Below the pieces are notes generated by a model that saw only the letters and a program-made list of their open reading frames with translations, was not told the origin of the DNA and searched no databases. Below, one piece after another: positions 31,140-41,308 of a stretch of 64,000 nucleotides of DNA; within the stretch, counting starts at the first letter, position 1, and each line of letters starts with the position of its first letter. The DNA is from Paenibacillus campinasensis (GTDB taxonomy: Bacteria; Bacillota; Bacilli; Paenibacillales; Paenibacillaceae): the NCBI RefSeq assembly GCF_002272015.1, contig NZ_NPBY01000047.1:1-64000 (forward strand), given 5' to 3'. The position numbers and the translations under genes were made by a program.

Positions 31140-32522
31140 GTGGAACATACTAAACATCGTAAACGAACTGAAAATACGCTGACCTGGTGGCAGCTGGCGC
31201 TGCTGGGGGTCGCCTCGACGATTGGAACCGGTTATTTTCTCGGCTCCAGTCTGGGGATTCGGCTGGGCGGACCGGCCGTGCTGATCTCGTTTGTGCTCGC
31301 GGCAATCGCTACGTTCATTGTTTTTGACGTGCTGGCACGCATGACAGCCGAAGACCCGCGTGAAGGATCGTTTCGTTCCTATGCCAAAAAAGCCTACGGC
31401 CGCTGGGCAGGCTTCTCGTCGGGCTGGATGTACTGGTGCTCGGAAGTGCTGATTATGGGCAGCCAGATGACGGCGCTCGCGATCTTCTCGCGCTTCTGGT
31501 TTCCTGCTGTTCCGATGTGGATATTTGCGGCCGGCTATGCCGTCCTCGGATTGTTGGTCATTTGGATCGGGAACAAGGGCTTCGACCGGCTGGAGAACGT
31601 GCTTGCTGTCATTAAAGTGGCGGCGATTGTGATGTTCCTCGTCATTGCCGCTGCGGCTCTGATGGGCTGGCTAAGCGGCGGCACACAGCCGAAGGTGCCT
31701 GCGACGGCAGGAGAATGGTTTCCGACGGGCGCGCTGGGCCTGTGGTCCTCCCTCATCTTTGCTTTCTATGCTTTTGGCGGCATCGAGGTGATGGGGGTGA
31801 TGGCCATCCGGCTTAAAGATCCGAAGGAAGCGCCGAAATCGGGCCGGGTCATGATTCTGCTGCTCTCGATTGTGTATGTGATCTCGCTTGGACTGTCGCT
31901 GATGATGGTGTCATGGCGTCAATTTTCACCGGAGAAAAGTCCGTTTGTGGTCGCGTTAAGCTCGTACGATCTTCCGTTCATCCCTCATATCTTTAATGCG
32001 GTGCTCATCGTGGCCGGCTTCTCCACCATGGTAGCGTCGCTGTATGCGGTGACGACCATGCTCGTGACGCTGTCCGAGGACAAGGATGCGCCGAAGCTGT
32101 TCGCCAAAAAGAAATTCAAACGCAAAACTCCGGTGTTCGCGCTTGGATTGACCGCTGGAGGACTGATCGTATCGATTGTTCTGTCGCTCATTATGCCGGG
32201 GAAAATCTATGAGTTTTTGACGACCGGCGCAGGGCTGATGCTGCTGTACAACTGGTTGTTTATTCTGATCTCCGCCGGAAGAATACTGAAGCTGTCTGTC
32301 TGGGGTCAGATCAAACGCTATACAGGAATGCTGCTCATCGTGCTGGCCGTTGCAGGCACCGCCTTCCATCACACCAGCCGACCGGGGCTCTGGATCAGTC
32401 TGGCATTTGCTGCAGTCATCTTGATCGTGGTGCTCATCATGCAGTACATCTGGCGGAAAGCCGAGAAGCGCCAGAAGGAGCATGGCAATGACTCCAGGCT
32501 GCGGCCGAAGCCGGTCAGATGA
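31140..32522 (+). CDS. APC-family amino-acid permease
   Basis: A 460-residue integral membrane protein with about 12 helices. It shows the family start TWWQLALLGVASTIGTGYFLGS (helix 1 with its GTGYF unwound site), RYAKKAYG-type loop (SYAKKAYGRWAGF) and YAFGGIEVMGVMAIRLKDPKEA near residue 220. This resembles the GABA permease/lysine permease branch of amino acid-polyamine-organocation transporters. Substrate unknown. GTG start with GGGAGG site. Converges on the LysE gene with only 15 bases between. Confidence 0.88.
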   Translation: MEHTKHRKRTENTLTWWQLALLGVASTIGTGYFLGSSLGIRLGGPAVLISFVLAAIATFIVFDVLARMTAEDPREGSFRSYAKKAYGRWAGFSSGWMYWCSEVLIMGSQMTALAIFSRFWFPAVPMWIFAAGYAVLGLLVIWIGNKGFDRLENVLAVIKVAAIVMFLVIAAAALMGWLSGGTQPKVPATAGEWFPTGALGLWSSLIFAFYAFGGIEVMGVMAIRLKDPKEAPKSGRVMILLLSIVYVISLGLSLMMVSWRQFSPEKSPFVVALSSYDLPFIPHIFNAVLIVAGFSTMVASLYAVTTMLVTLSEDKDAPKLFAKKKFKRKTPVFALGLTAGGLIVSIVLSLIMPGKIYEFLTTGAGLMLLYNWLFILISAGRILKLSVWGQIKRYTGMLLIVLAVAGTAFHHTSRPGLWISLAFAAVILIVVLIMQYIWRKAEKRQKEHGNDSRLRPKPVR

Positions 32523-32537
32523 GTGCCATGAAGCGGG

Positions 32538-33164
32538 TTATCCAAACAGGGCAAACACAGCCCGAATTCCAAAGTAGATGCCGAAGCCGACGAGGGATAG
32601 TCCGGACAGAATGGAGATCAGGGCAAGCGCGCCGTCGCTCAGAAACTTGCGGAAGGTGCTGGACAGCGTTGCCATGAAGAAGTCCCAAACAATGACACCG
32701 AGAATGACCGCCAGGCTGTAGAGCATCAGATCGCCCGTTCCGTGGTCGGCAGCGGTTTTGACCAGGACAGAACCATAAATGCCAAGCCAGAACAGAATCG
32801 TCATCGGATTAGAGATGGACATGAGGAAGCCGGATACAACCGATTTCCACAGCGACTCTTCCCCCTTGGCCTCGCTGATGGAGACGGTCCTGGAGTTCAG
32901 GATGCTCTCTATGCCTGTATAGATGAGTACAAATGCGCCAAAGAGCCACAGAAACGTCTGCATGAACGGTGTCTCAAGAAAATGGACAACGCCGAGATAC
33001 ACCATGGCCATGTACAGGATGTCCGCCGTCACCGCACCGATACCGAACATCCACGCATGCCAGAAGCCGCGTTTGATTCCTTTGTCGAGCTGAGCCGCAT
33101 TAATCGGGCCGATTGGGGCCGAGAGGGACAGTCCAAGAAGCATGTAGCTTAAAAATAAACTCAT
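32538..33164 (-). CDS. LysE-family translocator
   Basis: A 208-residue membrane protein with about six helices, starting MSLFLSYMLLGLSLSAPIGPINAAQLDKGIKRG; the APIGP motif is the RhtB/LysE family signature. It also has SISNPMTILFWLGIYG near 125. Such proteins export amino acids or related solutes. Being convergent with an amino-acid permease is suggestive but proves no link. Ribosome site AGGTGG. Confidence 0.88.
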   Translation of the reverse strand: MSLFLSYMLLGLSLSAPIGPINAAQLDKGIKRGFWHAWMFGIGAVTADILYMAMVYLGVVHFLETPFMQTFLWLFGAFVLIYTGIESILNSRTVSISEAKGEESLWKSVVSGFLMSISNPMTILFWLGIYGSVLVKTAADHGTGDLMLYSLAVILGVIVWDFFMATLSSTFRKFLSDGALALISILSGLSLVGFGIYFGIRAVFALFG

Positions 33165-33440
33165 CGTTATCCACCTGCCGTATCATTTATTATTACGAAG
33201 ACTGCGAAGGCTTGTACGACCACTGTTTGTTCCCATTGTATTCAGGGGCATGTCCTATTTATGACACCATGAACGAAATAATTGATGGATTGCCGCTGAA
33301 TAACCGCGCCGTTGAGGCGCGGTTTTATTTGGGCTTCAAAGTCTGGTAGGATATAGATTGAAGTTGGGACATCAGGGTAAGTATGAGGTAGCGTCTCTAT
33401 AGAAACGCTGGCCGTTATGGAACAGATGGAGTGAGTGCTT
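33165..33440. other. intergenic region with an orphan terminator
   Basis: A 276-base gap between the divergent LysE and DUF72 genes. AACCGCGCC (33302-33310) and GGCGCGGTT (33316-33324), followed by TTTATTT, form a clean plus-strand terminator, yet no plus-strand gene lies just upstream. A small RNA from about 33245 is possible; promoter evidence (TTGTAC 33212, TTGTAT 33236) is weak. Confidence 0.5.
33302..33331 (+). terminator. orphan plus-strand terminator
   Basis: A nine-base-pair perfect stem with loop GTTGA and a T-rich tail. Not attached to any annotated gene; see the surrounding intergenic entry. Confidence 0.7.
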
Positions 33441-34346
33441 ATGTCGAGTGAAGAACTTGCGCAGCGTGTACATATCGGGTTGTCCGGCTGGGGCGATCAT
33501 GACAAGCTTTACGATGAAGGCGCGAAGGCCGGCGATAGGCTGGGGATGTACGCGCGGCATTTTCCGGTAGTGGAGATGGACAATTCGTTCTACGCTATTC
33601 CCTCACCGGAGCAGATGGGCAAATGGTGTGATCAGACGCCGGAAGGCTTCGGATTTATTGTGAAGGCTTTTCAAGGGATGACCGGACATGACCGGGGCAA
33701 GGGGAAAAGTTATTACCCGAACACAAAGGCGATGTTTGATGCGTTTAAGCAATCGGTGGAGGTGCTGAGGGAGAAGGGGAAGCTGCGAGCTGTCCTTTTC
33801 CAGTATCCGCCATGGTTTCAATGCGAGCGGAAGCATGTTGAAATATTGAAGCGGACCCGGGAATGGATGGGCGACGCTCCGCTGGCGCTTGAATTCCGGC
33901 ATCAAAGCTGGTTTGAGCCGGGGATGCGCGAGAAGACGCTGGCATTCATGCAGGACGAGGGCTGGATTCACAGCATCGTGGACGAGCCGCAGGCAGGATC
34001 CGGCTCCGTGCCGACTGTCCTTGAGCCGACCCGTGAGGATGCGGTGATGATTCGTTTACACGGCCGCAATATGAACGGGTGGAATTCCGGCGGGCAGGAG
34101 AACTGGCGCGAGGTGCGGTACCTGTACCGCTACAATGATGAAGAGCTTAGAGAGTGGCGGAATCACGTGCTCAAGCTGCTTAAGCATGTGCGGCAGTGCT
34201 GGATGATTTTCAACAACAATTCCGGCGGCGATGCCTCCGACAATGCGAAACAGCTGCTGCAGCTGCTCGGCATGGACAGCGGTCCCGAGCCGCTCAGGCA
34301 ATTGGACTGGTTTGAATTACCCGGTATTTCTCAGGAAATAGAATGA
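33441..34346 (+). CDS. DUF72 family protein
   Basis: A 301-residue TIM-barrel-like DUF72 protein: IGLSGWGDHDKLY at the front, then PVVEMDNSFYAIPS, FQYPPWF, LEFRHQSWF and MIRLHGRNMNGW, all family landmarks. YecE-type proteins are widespread with unknown enzymatic role. ATG 33441 follows a GGAGTGAG site; an in-frame GTG two codons earlier lies within it. Monocistronic; no terminator seen behind it. Confidence 0.9.
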   Translation: MSSEELAQRVHIGLSGWGDHDKLYDEGAKAGDRLGMYARHFPVVEMDNSFYAIPSPEQMGKWCDQTPEGFGFIVKAFQGMTGHDRGKGKSYYPNTKAMFDAFKQSVEVLREKGKLRAVLFQYPPWFQCERKHVEILKRTREWMGDAPLALEFRHQSWFEPGMREKTLAFMQDEGWIHSIVDEPQAGSGSVPTVLEPTREDAVMIRLHGRNMNGWNSGGQENWREVRYLYRYNDEELREWRNHVLKLLKHVRQCWMIFNNNSGGDASDNAKQLLQLLGMDSGPEPLRQLDWFELPGISQEIE

Positions 34347-34472
34347 AATGGAAACTCATACAAAAGTTATGTTGAAGAAAGGCGAAATCGTCAATATTTT
34401 GTCGCAAATCCATCTGTTTCCGAGATCAATATTATATAAAAAGGTTATTTTCGGTCTGATGCGGTTGTGTAT

Positions 34473-34502
34473 TATAATGGGAGTGTAAAGAAAACGTTTA
34501 AA
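34473..34502 (+). promoter_or_regulatory. odhAB promoter with CcpA (cre)-like site
   Basis: A perfect -10 TATAAT is at 34473-34478. AGAAAACGTTTAAA at 34489-34502 fits 12 of 14 positions of the recalled cre pattern TGWAARCGYTWNCW and lies at the expected start of transcription, where CcpA binding represses. Repression of the 2-oxoglutarate dehydrogenase genes by glucose fits Bacillus physiology. Confidence 0.55.
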
Positions 34503-34561
34503 TTTTAATAAAGAAATTCCGTCCAAGTACTATCAAAATAATCTGACGGAGGGAGTCAGCG

Positions 34562-37438
34562 ATGAAGACCCTTGACAGAATGGCAGAAGGGCCCTGGCAG
34601 AAATATCACGGTCCGAACTTGGGGTACATTCAAGACCAATACGAGAAATATTTACAGAACCCTGATGAAGTGGAGCCTGGATACCGCGAGCTGTTTGCTA
34701 GCTGGGGACCGCCTCCATTTTTGGAAAACAATGAAAAGAAAGCGGATTCGCAGGGACAAGTAGCCCCTCTTGACCGCAACTTGCTGAAGAAGAGTGTGGA
34801 TGCAGGAAAACTGGTATGGAATATTAGAACCTACGGCCATCTTGCCGCGGATATCGATCCGATCGGCATCGGCGAAGAAGCCGACACCCGATTGCTTCAA
34901 CCGGAAACTTATCAGCTCAGCCAAGCAGACTTGGCTGCTCTGCCCGCGGAGATTGTGTGGGAGAATGCGCCTGGGGATGTGAAGAACGGCTGGGAAGCTG
35001 TTCAGCGGCTGCTGAAATTATATACGGGCACCATCGCATATGAATTCAGTCATATCCATGATGAAGAAGAGAGAAACTGGCTTAACCATCAGGTGGAGTC
35101 CGGGCGGTTCCCGGTCAGTCTGTCTGCGGAAGAGCGCAGGGATCTGCTGAAGAAGCTGCTTGAAGCCGAGCAGTTTGAAGAATTTTTGCACCGGACCTTC
35201 GTAGGGGCCAAGCGTTTCTCCGTCGAGGGGAATGAAGCGCTTGTTCCGCTGCTGGATGAGATTGTGCGTGAACTGGCCGAGGTGGATGTGGATTCGATCT
35301 TGATCGGCATGGCTCACCGCGGACGTCTGAATGTGCTGGCTCACGTGCTGGGCAAGGACTATCGCAAAATTTTCTCCGAATTCATGCATTCGCCGAACAA
35401 ACATCTGGTGCCGTCGGAAGGCTCGATGGGCATCAACTATGGCTGGACCGGCGATGTGAAATACCATCTTGGCGCAGACCGTTTCCTGAAGAAGGGCGAA
35501 GGGCATGATGTCCGCATTACGCTTGCGAACAACCCGAGCCACCTGGAATATGTTAATCCGGTCGTAGAAGGCTTCGCCCGGGCGGCGCAAGAGGATCGGA
35601 GCCAGCCGGGATATCCGAAGCAGGATGTCAACAAGGCGGCAAGCATCCAGATTCACGGCGATTCGGCCTTCCCTGGCGAAGGCGTTGTTGCCGAGACGTT
35701 GAACTTTAACAAGCTGCCAGGCTACCGGACCGGGGGAGCAATTCACATCATCGTGAATAACCGGATCGGATTTACAACGGAAGGCAAGGATTCCCGTTCT
35801 ACCCACTATGCCAGCGACTTGGCTAAAGGGTACGAGATTCCGATCATTCATGTGAATGCGGATGATCCGGAGGCTTGCATTGCCGTTGCGCGACTGGCAA
35901 GTGAATATCGCAATAAATTCAAGAAGAGCATTCTGATCGATCTCGTCGGCTACCGCAAGTACGGTCACAACGAAACCGATGATCCGGAAACGACACAGCC
36001 GCTGATCTATCAGAAAGTGAAAACTCATCCGACGGTCAGCACCATTTATATGAAGAAACTGGTGAATGAGCAGGCGCTGAGCCAGGAAGAAGTGGATCAG
36101 CTAAAGGACCAGGTTGTTCAAGTACTGAAGGATGCATACGACAATGTGAAGTCGAAGGAGCTCTCGGATTCCGCTCTGCTCGAACTGAACGCCAGCGACG
36201 GCAAGAGCCGTCCGGAGCCAGCCACGAACATCTCGGCTGAAAGCTTGCGCGGAATCAACCGTGAGCTGCTGAAATGGCCGGAAGGCTTCACGGTGTATCC
36301 GAAGCTGAAGCGGATTCTGGAACGGCGCAGCGGCGCCCTGAATGAAGGCGAGAAGGTGGACTGGGGGCATGCGGAAACGCTGGCTTTCGCCACCATCCTG
36401 TCCGAAGGCAAGCCGATCCGGATTACGGGCCAGGACGCGGAGCGCGCGACCTTCGCGCACCGGAATCTGGTGCTTCATGATTCGGTGAACGGCAGCACCT
36501 TCTGCCCGCTGCACCGTCTGCCGCAGGCGAAGGCATCGTTTGCCATTCACAACAGCCCGCTGACGGAAGAGGCGGTTCTCGGATTCGAGTATGGCTACAA
36601 TGTGTACTCACCGGAGACCTTGGTCATTTGGGAAGCCCAGTACGGCGACTTCGTCAACTGCGCCCAGGTTATCATTGACCAGTTCATCTCTGCGGGACGT
36701 TCGAAGTGGAGACAGAAATCGAGCCTGGTCATGCTGCTCCCTCACGGCTATGAAGGTAATGGCCCGGAGCACTCCAGTGCGAGATTGGAGCGTTTCCTGC
36801 AGCTGAGCGGCGAGGATAACTGGGTTGTTGCGAATTTGTCGAGCGCGGCTCAATATTTCCACCTGCTTCGCCGTCAGGCTGCCATCACGAATACAGAGGA
36901 CGCTCGTCCGCTTGTGCTGATGGCACCGAAAAGTTTGATCCGCAACCCGCGGGTGGCATCGCCGGTCCATGCCTTCAGTGAAGGCGGCTTCCAGAAGGTG
37001 TTGGAGCAGCCGGGACTTGGCAATAATCCGAAAAAGGTAGAGCGTCTGATTCTGTGCTCCGGGAAAGTGGCAATCGATCTGGAGGATGCGCTGGATAAAC
37101 AGAAGGATGAAGATCAGTCCTGGCTTCATATTCTGCGGGTAGAGCAGCTGTATCCGTTCCCGAAAGAGGAGATTTCCCGCGTGCTGCAGAAGTTCCCGAA
37201 TCTGAAGGAAATTCTGTGGGTTCAGGAAGAGCCTCAGAATATGGGTTCATGGTTCTTCATGGAGCCGAGAATTCGCGAAATTGCGCCTCAGGGAGTCGAA
37301 GTCCGCTATAACGGACGTCCGGAGCGCTCCAGTCCTGCGAGCGGCTATCAGGATGTGCATGCATACGAGCAACAGACGATCATTTCTTTTGCCCTTAATC
37401 GAAAAACCATTAATCAACAGATCTCATTGGGGAGGTAG
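34562..37438 (+). CDS. odhA: 2-oxoglutarate dehydrogenase E1 component
   Basis: A 958-residue thiamine-diphosphate enzyme. The N-terminal [18 protein letters not shown] segment, [14 protein letters not shown] (near 250), [13 protein letters not shown] (near 470) and the C-terminal pyrimidine-binding domain ([24 protein letters not shown]) are those of OdhA/SucA. It decarboxylates 2-oxoglutarate and transfers the succinyl group to the lipoyl arm of E2 in the TCA cycle. Length is as expected. Strong GGAGGG site. Five bases separate it from odhB. The E3 gene is not in this window. Confidence 0.96.
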   Translation: MKTLDRMAEGPWQKYHGPNLGYIQDQYEKYLQNPDEVEPGYRELFASWGPPPFLENNEKKADSQGQVAPLDRNLLKKSVDAGKLVWNIRTYGHLAADIDPIGIGEEADTRLLQPETYQLSQADLAALPAEIVWENAPGDVKNGWEAVQRLLKLYTGTIAYEFSHIHDEEERNWLNHQVESGRFPVSLSAEERRDLLKKLLEAEQFEEFLHRTFVGAKRFSVEGNEALVPLLDEIVRELAEVDVDSILIGMAHRGRLNVLAHVLGKDYRKIFSEFMHSPNKHLVPSEGSMGINYGWTGDVKYHLGADRFLKKGEGHDVRITLANNPSHLEYVNPVVEGFARAAQEDRSQPGYPKQDVNKAASIQIHGDSAFPGEGVVAETLNFNKLPGYRTGGAIHIIVNNRIGFTTEGKDSRSTHYASDLAKGYEIPIIHVNADDPEACIAVARLASEYRNKFKKSILIDLVGYRKYGHNETDDPETTQPLIYQKVKTHPTVSTIYMKKLVNEQALSQEEVDQLKDQVVQVLKDAYDNVKSKELSDSALLELNASDGKSRPEPATNISAESLRGINRELLKWPEGFTVYPKLKRILERRSGALNEGEKVDWGHAETLAFATILSEGKPIRITGQDAERATFAHRNLVLHDSVNGSTFCPLHRLPQAKASFAIHNSPLTEEAVLGFEYGYNVYSPETLVIWEAQYGDFVNCAQVIIDQFISAGRSKWRQKSSLVMLLPHGYEGNGPEHSSARLERFLQLSGEDNWVVANLSSAAQYFHLLRRQAAITNTEDARPLVLMAPKSLIRNPRVASPVHAFSEGGFQKVLEQPGLGNNPKKVERLILCSGKVAIDLEDALDKQKDEDQSWLHILRVEQLYPFPKEEISRVLQKFPNLKEILWVQEEPQNMGSWFFMEPRIREIAPQGVEVRYNGRPERSSPASGYQDVHAYEQQTIISFALNRKTINQQISLGR

Positions 37439-37443
37439 CGGCT

Positions 37444-38706
37444 GTGAGCGAAATTACTGTACCAGCTATGGGCGAGTCCATCACCGAAGGAACGATATTT
37501 AAATGGCATGTCAAAGAAGGAGATGCTGTAAGTGTCGGTGATGTGCTGCTCGAGTTAGAAACGGATAAGGTCAATCTGGAAATCAGCGCGGAAGCGGAAG
37601 GGGTTGTGGAGAAAATCCTTCGTCAGGAAGGTGAGAATGTCACCATTGGCGAAGTGATTGGACAAATCGCTGCGCAAGAAGGCGTAACGAAGTCGGCTCC
37701 GGCTCCGAAGGCAGAGGAGCCAGCTCCGGCGAAGTCAGAGGCTGCTCCGGCAGCGGAAGCTGTGAAACCACCAGCGCCGGCACCGGTGGACAGCGGAGAT
37801 GCTTCAGGCACAACCGCTTCGCCTTCGGCACGCAAGCTTGCACGCGAGCGCGGGATTGATCTGGAACAGGTACAGGGCCGCGACCCGATCGGTCGCATCT
37901 ATCATGATGACGTGAAGAACCATCAAGCGGGTGAAGCCAGCGCATCGAAGCCGGCTTCCCCGGCTGCGGCAGCCCCAGCTCCTGCTGCTCCTGCCGAATT
38001 CACCAAGCCTGTTGAGCGTGTCAGAATGTCGCGCCGCCGTCAGACGATTGCCAATCGTCTGGTCGAGGCCCAGCATACGGCAGCGATGCTTACTACCTTT
38101 AACGAAGTTGACATGAGCGCCATTCTGGATCTCCGCAAACGGAGAAAGGATTCGTTCAAAGAGAAGTTTGAAGTCAACCTCGGCTTTATGTCCTTCTTCA
38201 CTAAAGCGGTAGTGGGCGCGCTGAAGAAATTCCCGCTGTTGAACGCGGAAATCGACGGCGAAGATATTATTGTGAAGAAGTTCTATGATATCGGTATTGC
38301 CGTCTCGGCGAAGGAAGGTCTTGTGGTGCCGGTCGTGCGTGATGCGGATCGCCTTGGCTTTGCAGAGATTGAGAAAGAGATCGTGAATCTGGCAGGCAAA
38401 GCCCGCAACAACTCGCTGTCGCTGTCCGAGCTTCAAGGCGGCACGTTCACGATTACGAACGGCGGCGTGTTCGGATCGCTGCTCTCGACACCAATTCTGA
38501 ATACCCCGCAGGTCGGTATTCTCGGGATGCACAAAATCCAGCTGCGTCCGGTTGCCATTGACGAGGAGCGGATGGAAAACCGTCCGATGATGTACATTGC
38601 CTTGTCTTATGACCACCGGATTGTAGATGGTGCTGAGGCTGTAAGCTTCCTTGTCACCGTCAAACAGCTTCTGGAAGATCCGGAATCGCTGCTGCTGGAA
38701 GGGTAA
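37444..38706 (+). CDS. odhB: dihydrolipoyllysine succinyltransferase (E2 of OGDH)
   Basis: A 420-residue E2. Lipoyl domain 1-77 with the lipoylated Lys42 in ETDKV; Ala/Pro linker (about 80-118); E1/E3-binding domain ([15 protein letters not shown], about 120-155); a second Ala/Pro linker; catalytic core 190-420 with His391 and Asp395 in DHRIVDG. Single lipoyl domain and GESITEGT start favour succinyl- over acetyltransferase. GTG start with GGGGAGG upstream. Co-transcribed with odhA; strong terminator after. Confidence 0.95.
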   Translation: MSEITVPAMGESITEGTIFKWHVKEGDAVSVGDVLLELETDKVNLEISAEAEGVVEKILRQEGENVTIGEVIGQIAAQEGVTKSAPAPKAEEPAPAKSEAAPAAEAVKPPAPAPVDSGDASGTTASPSARKLARERGIDLEQVQGRDPIGRIYHDDVKNHQAGEASASKPASPAAAAPAPAAPAEFTKPVERVRMSRRRQTIANRLVEAQHTAAMLTTFNEVDMSAILDLRKRRKDSFKEKFEVNLGFMSFFTKAVVGALKKFPLLNAEIDGEDIIVKKFYDIGIAVSAKEGLVVPVVRDADRLGFAEIEKEIVNLAGKARNNSLSLSELQGGTFTITNGGVFGSLLSTPILNTPQVGILGMHKIQLRPVAIDEERMENRPMMYIALSYDHRIVDGAEAVSFLVTVKQLLEDPESLLLEG

Positions 38707-38737
38707 GCAAGGATCGAACTTGTGCGAACATAACAAA

Positions 38738-38774
38738 GGCAGGTCTATGGATTTCCATAGCACCTGCCTTTTTT
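38738..38774 (+). terminator. terminator after odhB
   Basis: GGCAGG-t-CTATGGA and TCCATAG-ca-CCTGCC pair, followed by six Ts (38769-38774). Confidence 0.85.
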
Positions 38775-38853
38775 GTGCTGCACTCCAGCCAGCTCCGGTT
38801 GTTTCTCCTATGCGTATTTGCAGGAGGGGTTGCCAGAGAGGTCGGCCGGGAGC

Positions 38854-39027
38854 TTAGCGGGACTTTTCTTTACTCTTGGTCTTCTGCGGCTCGAGGTCGC
38901 GAGGATTCCAGTTCTCCGCCTGGGGCTCCACGTCCTGATGCTTATTTACCTTATCCCGCTGCTCCTGCGAATCATTATCCGTATATTGACGATTTCTGGC
39001 TTCATCACTGCTTGGTTGCTTCATCAT
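38854..39027 (-). CDS. small hydrophilic protein
   Basis: A 57-residue, strongly charged protein starting MMKQPSSDEARNRQYTDN and ending KTKSKEKSR, without hydrophobic segments. A near-perfect ribosome site, GAAGGAGG, five bases before the first of two adjacent ATG codons supports translation. Composition recalls small intrinsically disordered, acid-soluble or stress proteins of Bacillales, but no family is recognised. It lies between odhB and the lactonase gene on the opposite strand. Function unknown. Confidence 0.6.
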   Translation of the reverse strand: MMKQPSSDEARNRQYTDNDSQEQRDKVNKHQDVEPQAENWNPRDLEPQKTKSKEKSR

Positions 39028-39191
39028 ACATACCTCCTTCAGGATGATGTAGAGTATACATACCCGGTTCCACGAAAAATAAACGGGAGCAAGGCAGCTT
39101 AGCATTTGATTTTCGATGGGGTTATCGTTAACATGGAATTTAAAGGTTTAACATATCTCATTGCACGGATGGATGAGAAAGGAGATACATA

Positions 39192-40271
39192 ATGACGATT
39201 TCAAATTCACATCAAACCTTATTGTTTACCGGATCCTATGCCGAGAAGGACAGCCCGGGGATCGGGGTGTATCAGTTCCACCAGGAGCGCGGGGAATTAA
39301 AGCTGCTGGACGAGGCATCCGGCATTAAAAATCCGACTTTTCTGAATGTGGATATTTCTGCGCGCCGATTGTATGCCATTGGCGAAATTTCGGTACAGGG
39401 TCAGAAGGCGGCTGAAATTGTAACGTTTGCGGTCGATCCGGAGCTTGGGAAGCTGCAGGAGCTCAGCCGGGTACAAAGTGTCAGCAGTTCAACCTGCCAT
39501 ATCCAGCGGGATGCAGAGAGCAAATTTCTAATTGTATCGAGTTATCATGGCGGCTTGATCGGGCTTCATGCCATCCAGGATGACGGCACTCCGGGGCCGC
39601 TTCTGGATGAGAAGCGTCATGCGGAGCTTGTGCAGGTCGCGGACGGACAGCAGCCGCGGGCACATTCCGCCTTTTACAGTCCGGATGAGCAGTACCTGTT
39701 TGTGCAGGACCTCGGTTTGGACAAAATTATGGCTTATACGGTGGATGCCGATGCAAAGAAGCTGAGCTTCCACGGAGAAACCCAGCTGGCACAGGGGGCC
39801 GGACCACGGCATTTGACCTTTCATCCGCGCGGGGTCTATGCTTATGTCATCAATGAGCTTGACTCCACTGTAACGGTGCTGCGATACAACCGTGATCAGG
39901 GAAGTCTGGAAACGGTGGAGACGGTATCCACATTGCCGCCCGATTATGAAGGCGAGAGCTACTGTGCCGAGATTGCTATATCAACGGACGGGAAGACGCT
40001 GTATGGCTCCAATCGGGGACATGACAGCATCGTTGTGTATCGGGTTGACCAGAACACAGGCAAGCTGACTCCGCTGCAATATATGCCGACCGGGGGAGGG
40101 CATCCAAGGCATTTCAGCTTGATGCCTGGCGGCAAATTTCTGGTGGCTGCGAACCGTGATGGCAACAATCTGGTGCTGTTCACTGTTAATCCGGATGACG
40201 GATTGCTCGCTCCGAGCGGGCATACGGTTACCCGGGACAAGCCGGTATGTGTGAAGCCGGTCGTATTTTAA
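39192..40271 (+). CDS. lactonase-family beta-propeller protein (6-phosphogluconolactonase-like)
   Basis: A 359-residue seven-bladed propeller of the YbhE/YkgB lactonase family: LLFTGSYAEKDSPGIGVY at the start, then GAGPRHLTFHP (near 202), YGSNRGHDSIVVYRVD (near 275) and GGGHPRHFSLMPGGKFLVAANRDGNN (near 300), the usual landmarks. In the oxidative pentose phosphate pathway it would hydrolyse 6-phosphogluconolactone, though many members are uncharacterised. Soluble, no signal peptide. GAAAGGAG ribosome site; terminator after. Confidence 0.88.
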   Translation: MTISNSHQTLLFTGSYAEKDSPGIGVYQFHQERGELKLLDEASGIKNPTFLNVDISARRLYAIGEISVQGQKAAEIVTFAVDPELGKLQELSRVQSVSSSTCHIQRDAESKFLIVSSYHGGLIGLHAIQDDGTPGPLLDEKRHAELVQVADGQQPRAHSAFYSPDEQYLFVQDLGLDKIMAYTVDADAKKLSFHGETQLAQGAGPRHLTFHPRGVYAYVINELDSTVTVLRYNRDQGSLETVETVSTLPPDYEGESYCAEIAISTDGKTLYGSNRGHDSIVVYRVDQNTGKLTPLQYMPTGGGHPRHFSLMPGGKFLVAANRDGNNLVLFTVNPDDGLLAPSGHTVTRDKPVCVKPVVF

Positions 40272-40299
40272 CCAACCGAATGATGCGTTCTTCATCAGG

Positions 40300-40338
40300 A
40301 GCTGTTCTGCATGCTGTACTTGCAGAGCAGCTTCTTTT
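40300..40338 (+). terminator. terminator after the lactonase gene
   Basis: AGCTGTTCTGCA (40300-40311) and TGCAGAGCAGCT (40321-40332) pair with one G-U, followed by TCTTTTT. Confidence 0.75.
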
Positions 40339-40433
40339 TCCTCGCTTATCGCAGCAGGAACACGATTCAGAGCGGAAGCGAACGGGTTATGTTATAAACA
40401 GAGCAAGCGAACTTTAGAAGGGGGTGGCACTTG

Positions 40434-41219
40434 ATGCACAAACGATTGAATGGTAAAGTCGCAGTCATTACAGGAGCCGGGTCCGGGATCGGTCGTGCCG
40501 CAGCCCTTCTGATGGCAGAGCATGGAGCCAAGGTGCTGCTGATCGACAAGGAAACTGAAGGCATTCAGAAGGTCCGCAGCCTAATCGAGGAGGCGGGCGG
40601 CGAGGCGTTAACGGGTCAATGCGATATTTCCGATGGAGCCGCGGTGTCTGAATGCTTGCAGCTGGCTGCCAGAGAATGGGGCGTCATCGATATTGTGTTT
40701 GCCAATGCAGGGATTAACGGCGTGATCGCGCCGATCGAGACGATGGAGGACGAAGAATGGGATGCCACCATGAACACGAATCTGCGGGGCACCTTTCTTA
40801 CTGTCAAGCATGCGATTCCTCACTTGAAATCAAGAGGCGGGAGCATCATCATCACCAGCTCGATCAACGGCAACCGCGTATTCACCAACTTTGGCTTCTC
40901 TGCCTACAGCACAACCAAGGCGGGGCAGGTTGCTTTCATGAAGATGGCTGCGCTCGAGCTCGCCCGTTACAAAATTCGTGTCAACGCGATCTGTCCGGGC
41001 GCCATCAGCACGAACATTAGCGCCAATACGTTGATCAAGCCGGAGGTGAAGGAGATCCGGGTTCCGATTGAGTATCCCGAAGGCGATCAGCCGCTCGCCC
41101 ACGGTCCGGGACAGCCGTCCCAGGTTGCGAAACTGGTGCTGTTCCTGGCTTCGGATGATTCCGATCATATTACCGGCTCGGAAATCTATGTGGATGGGGC
41201 TGAATCGCTGATCCATTAG
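40434..41219 (+). CDS. short-chain dehydrogenase/reductase (SDR), copy 2
   Basis: A 261-residue classical SDR: TGAGSGIG near 13-20, VLLIDKE (acidic NAD-type selector), NAGINGVIAPIE near 90, catalytic Ser in ITSSING, YSTTK near 162. It is a close paralogue of the SDR at 16535-17332, matching block by block through to the C-terminal DGAESL. The rest of its context is unlike copy 1, so this looks like an old dispersed duplication. ATG 40434 is preferred to the overlapping TTG 40431; ribosome site AAGGGGGTGG. Substrate unknown. Confidence 0.9.
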   Translation: MHKRLNGKVAVITGAGSGIGRAAALLMAEHGAKVLLIDKETEGIQKVRSLIEEAGGEALTGQCDISDGAAVSECLQLAAREWGVIDIVFANAGINGVIAPIETMEDEEWDATMNTNLRGTFLTVKHAIPHLKSRGGSIIITSSINGNRVFTNFGFSAYSTTKAGQVAFMKMAALELARYKIRVNAICPGAISTNISANTLIKPEVKEIRVPIEYPEGDQPLAHGPGQPSQVAKLVLFLASDDSDHITGSEIYVDGAESLIH

Positions 41220-41308
41220 TCGGACTGCGAGGCTTCCGGATTTGACAAATCACCGCAAGTTCCCCATAATGAATTCATATTTTTATATAGAGGATTGTGG
41301 TGATCAGG

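Noticed and set aside
33269..33349. 26-codon frame across the orphan terminator
   Set aside because: It reads through the hairpin and lacks a ribosome site; the terminator is better explained by a non-coding transcript or remnant.
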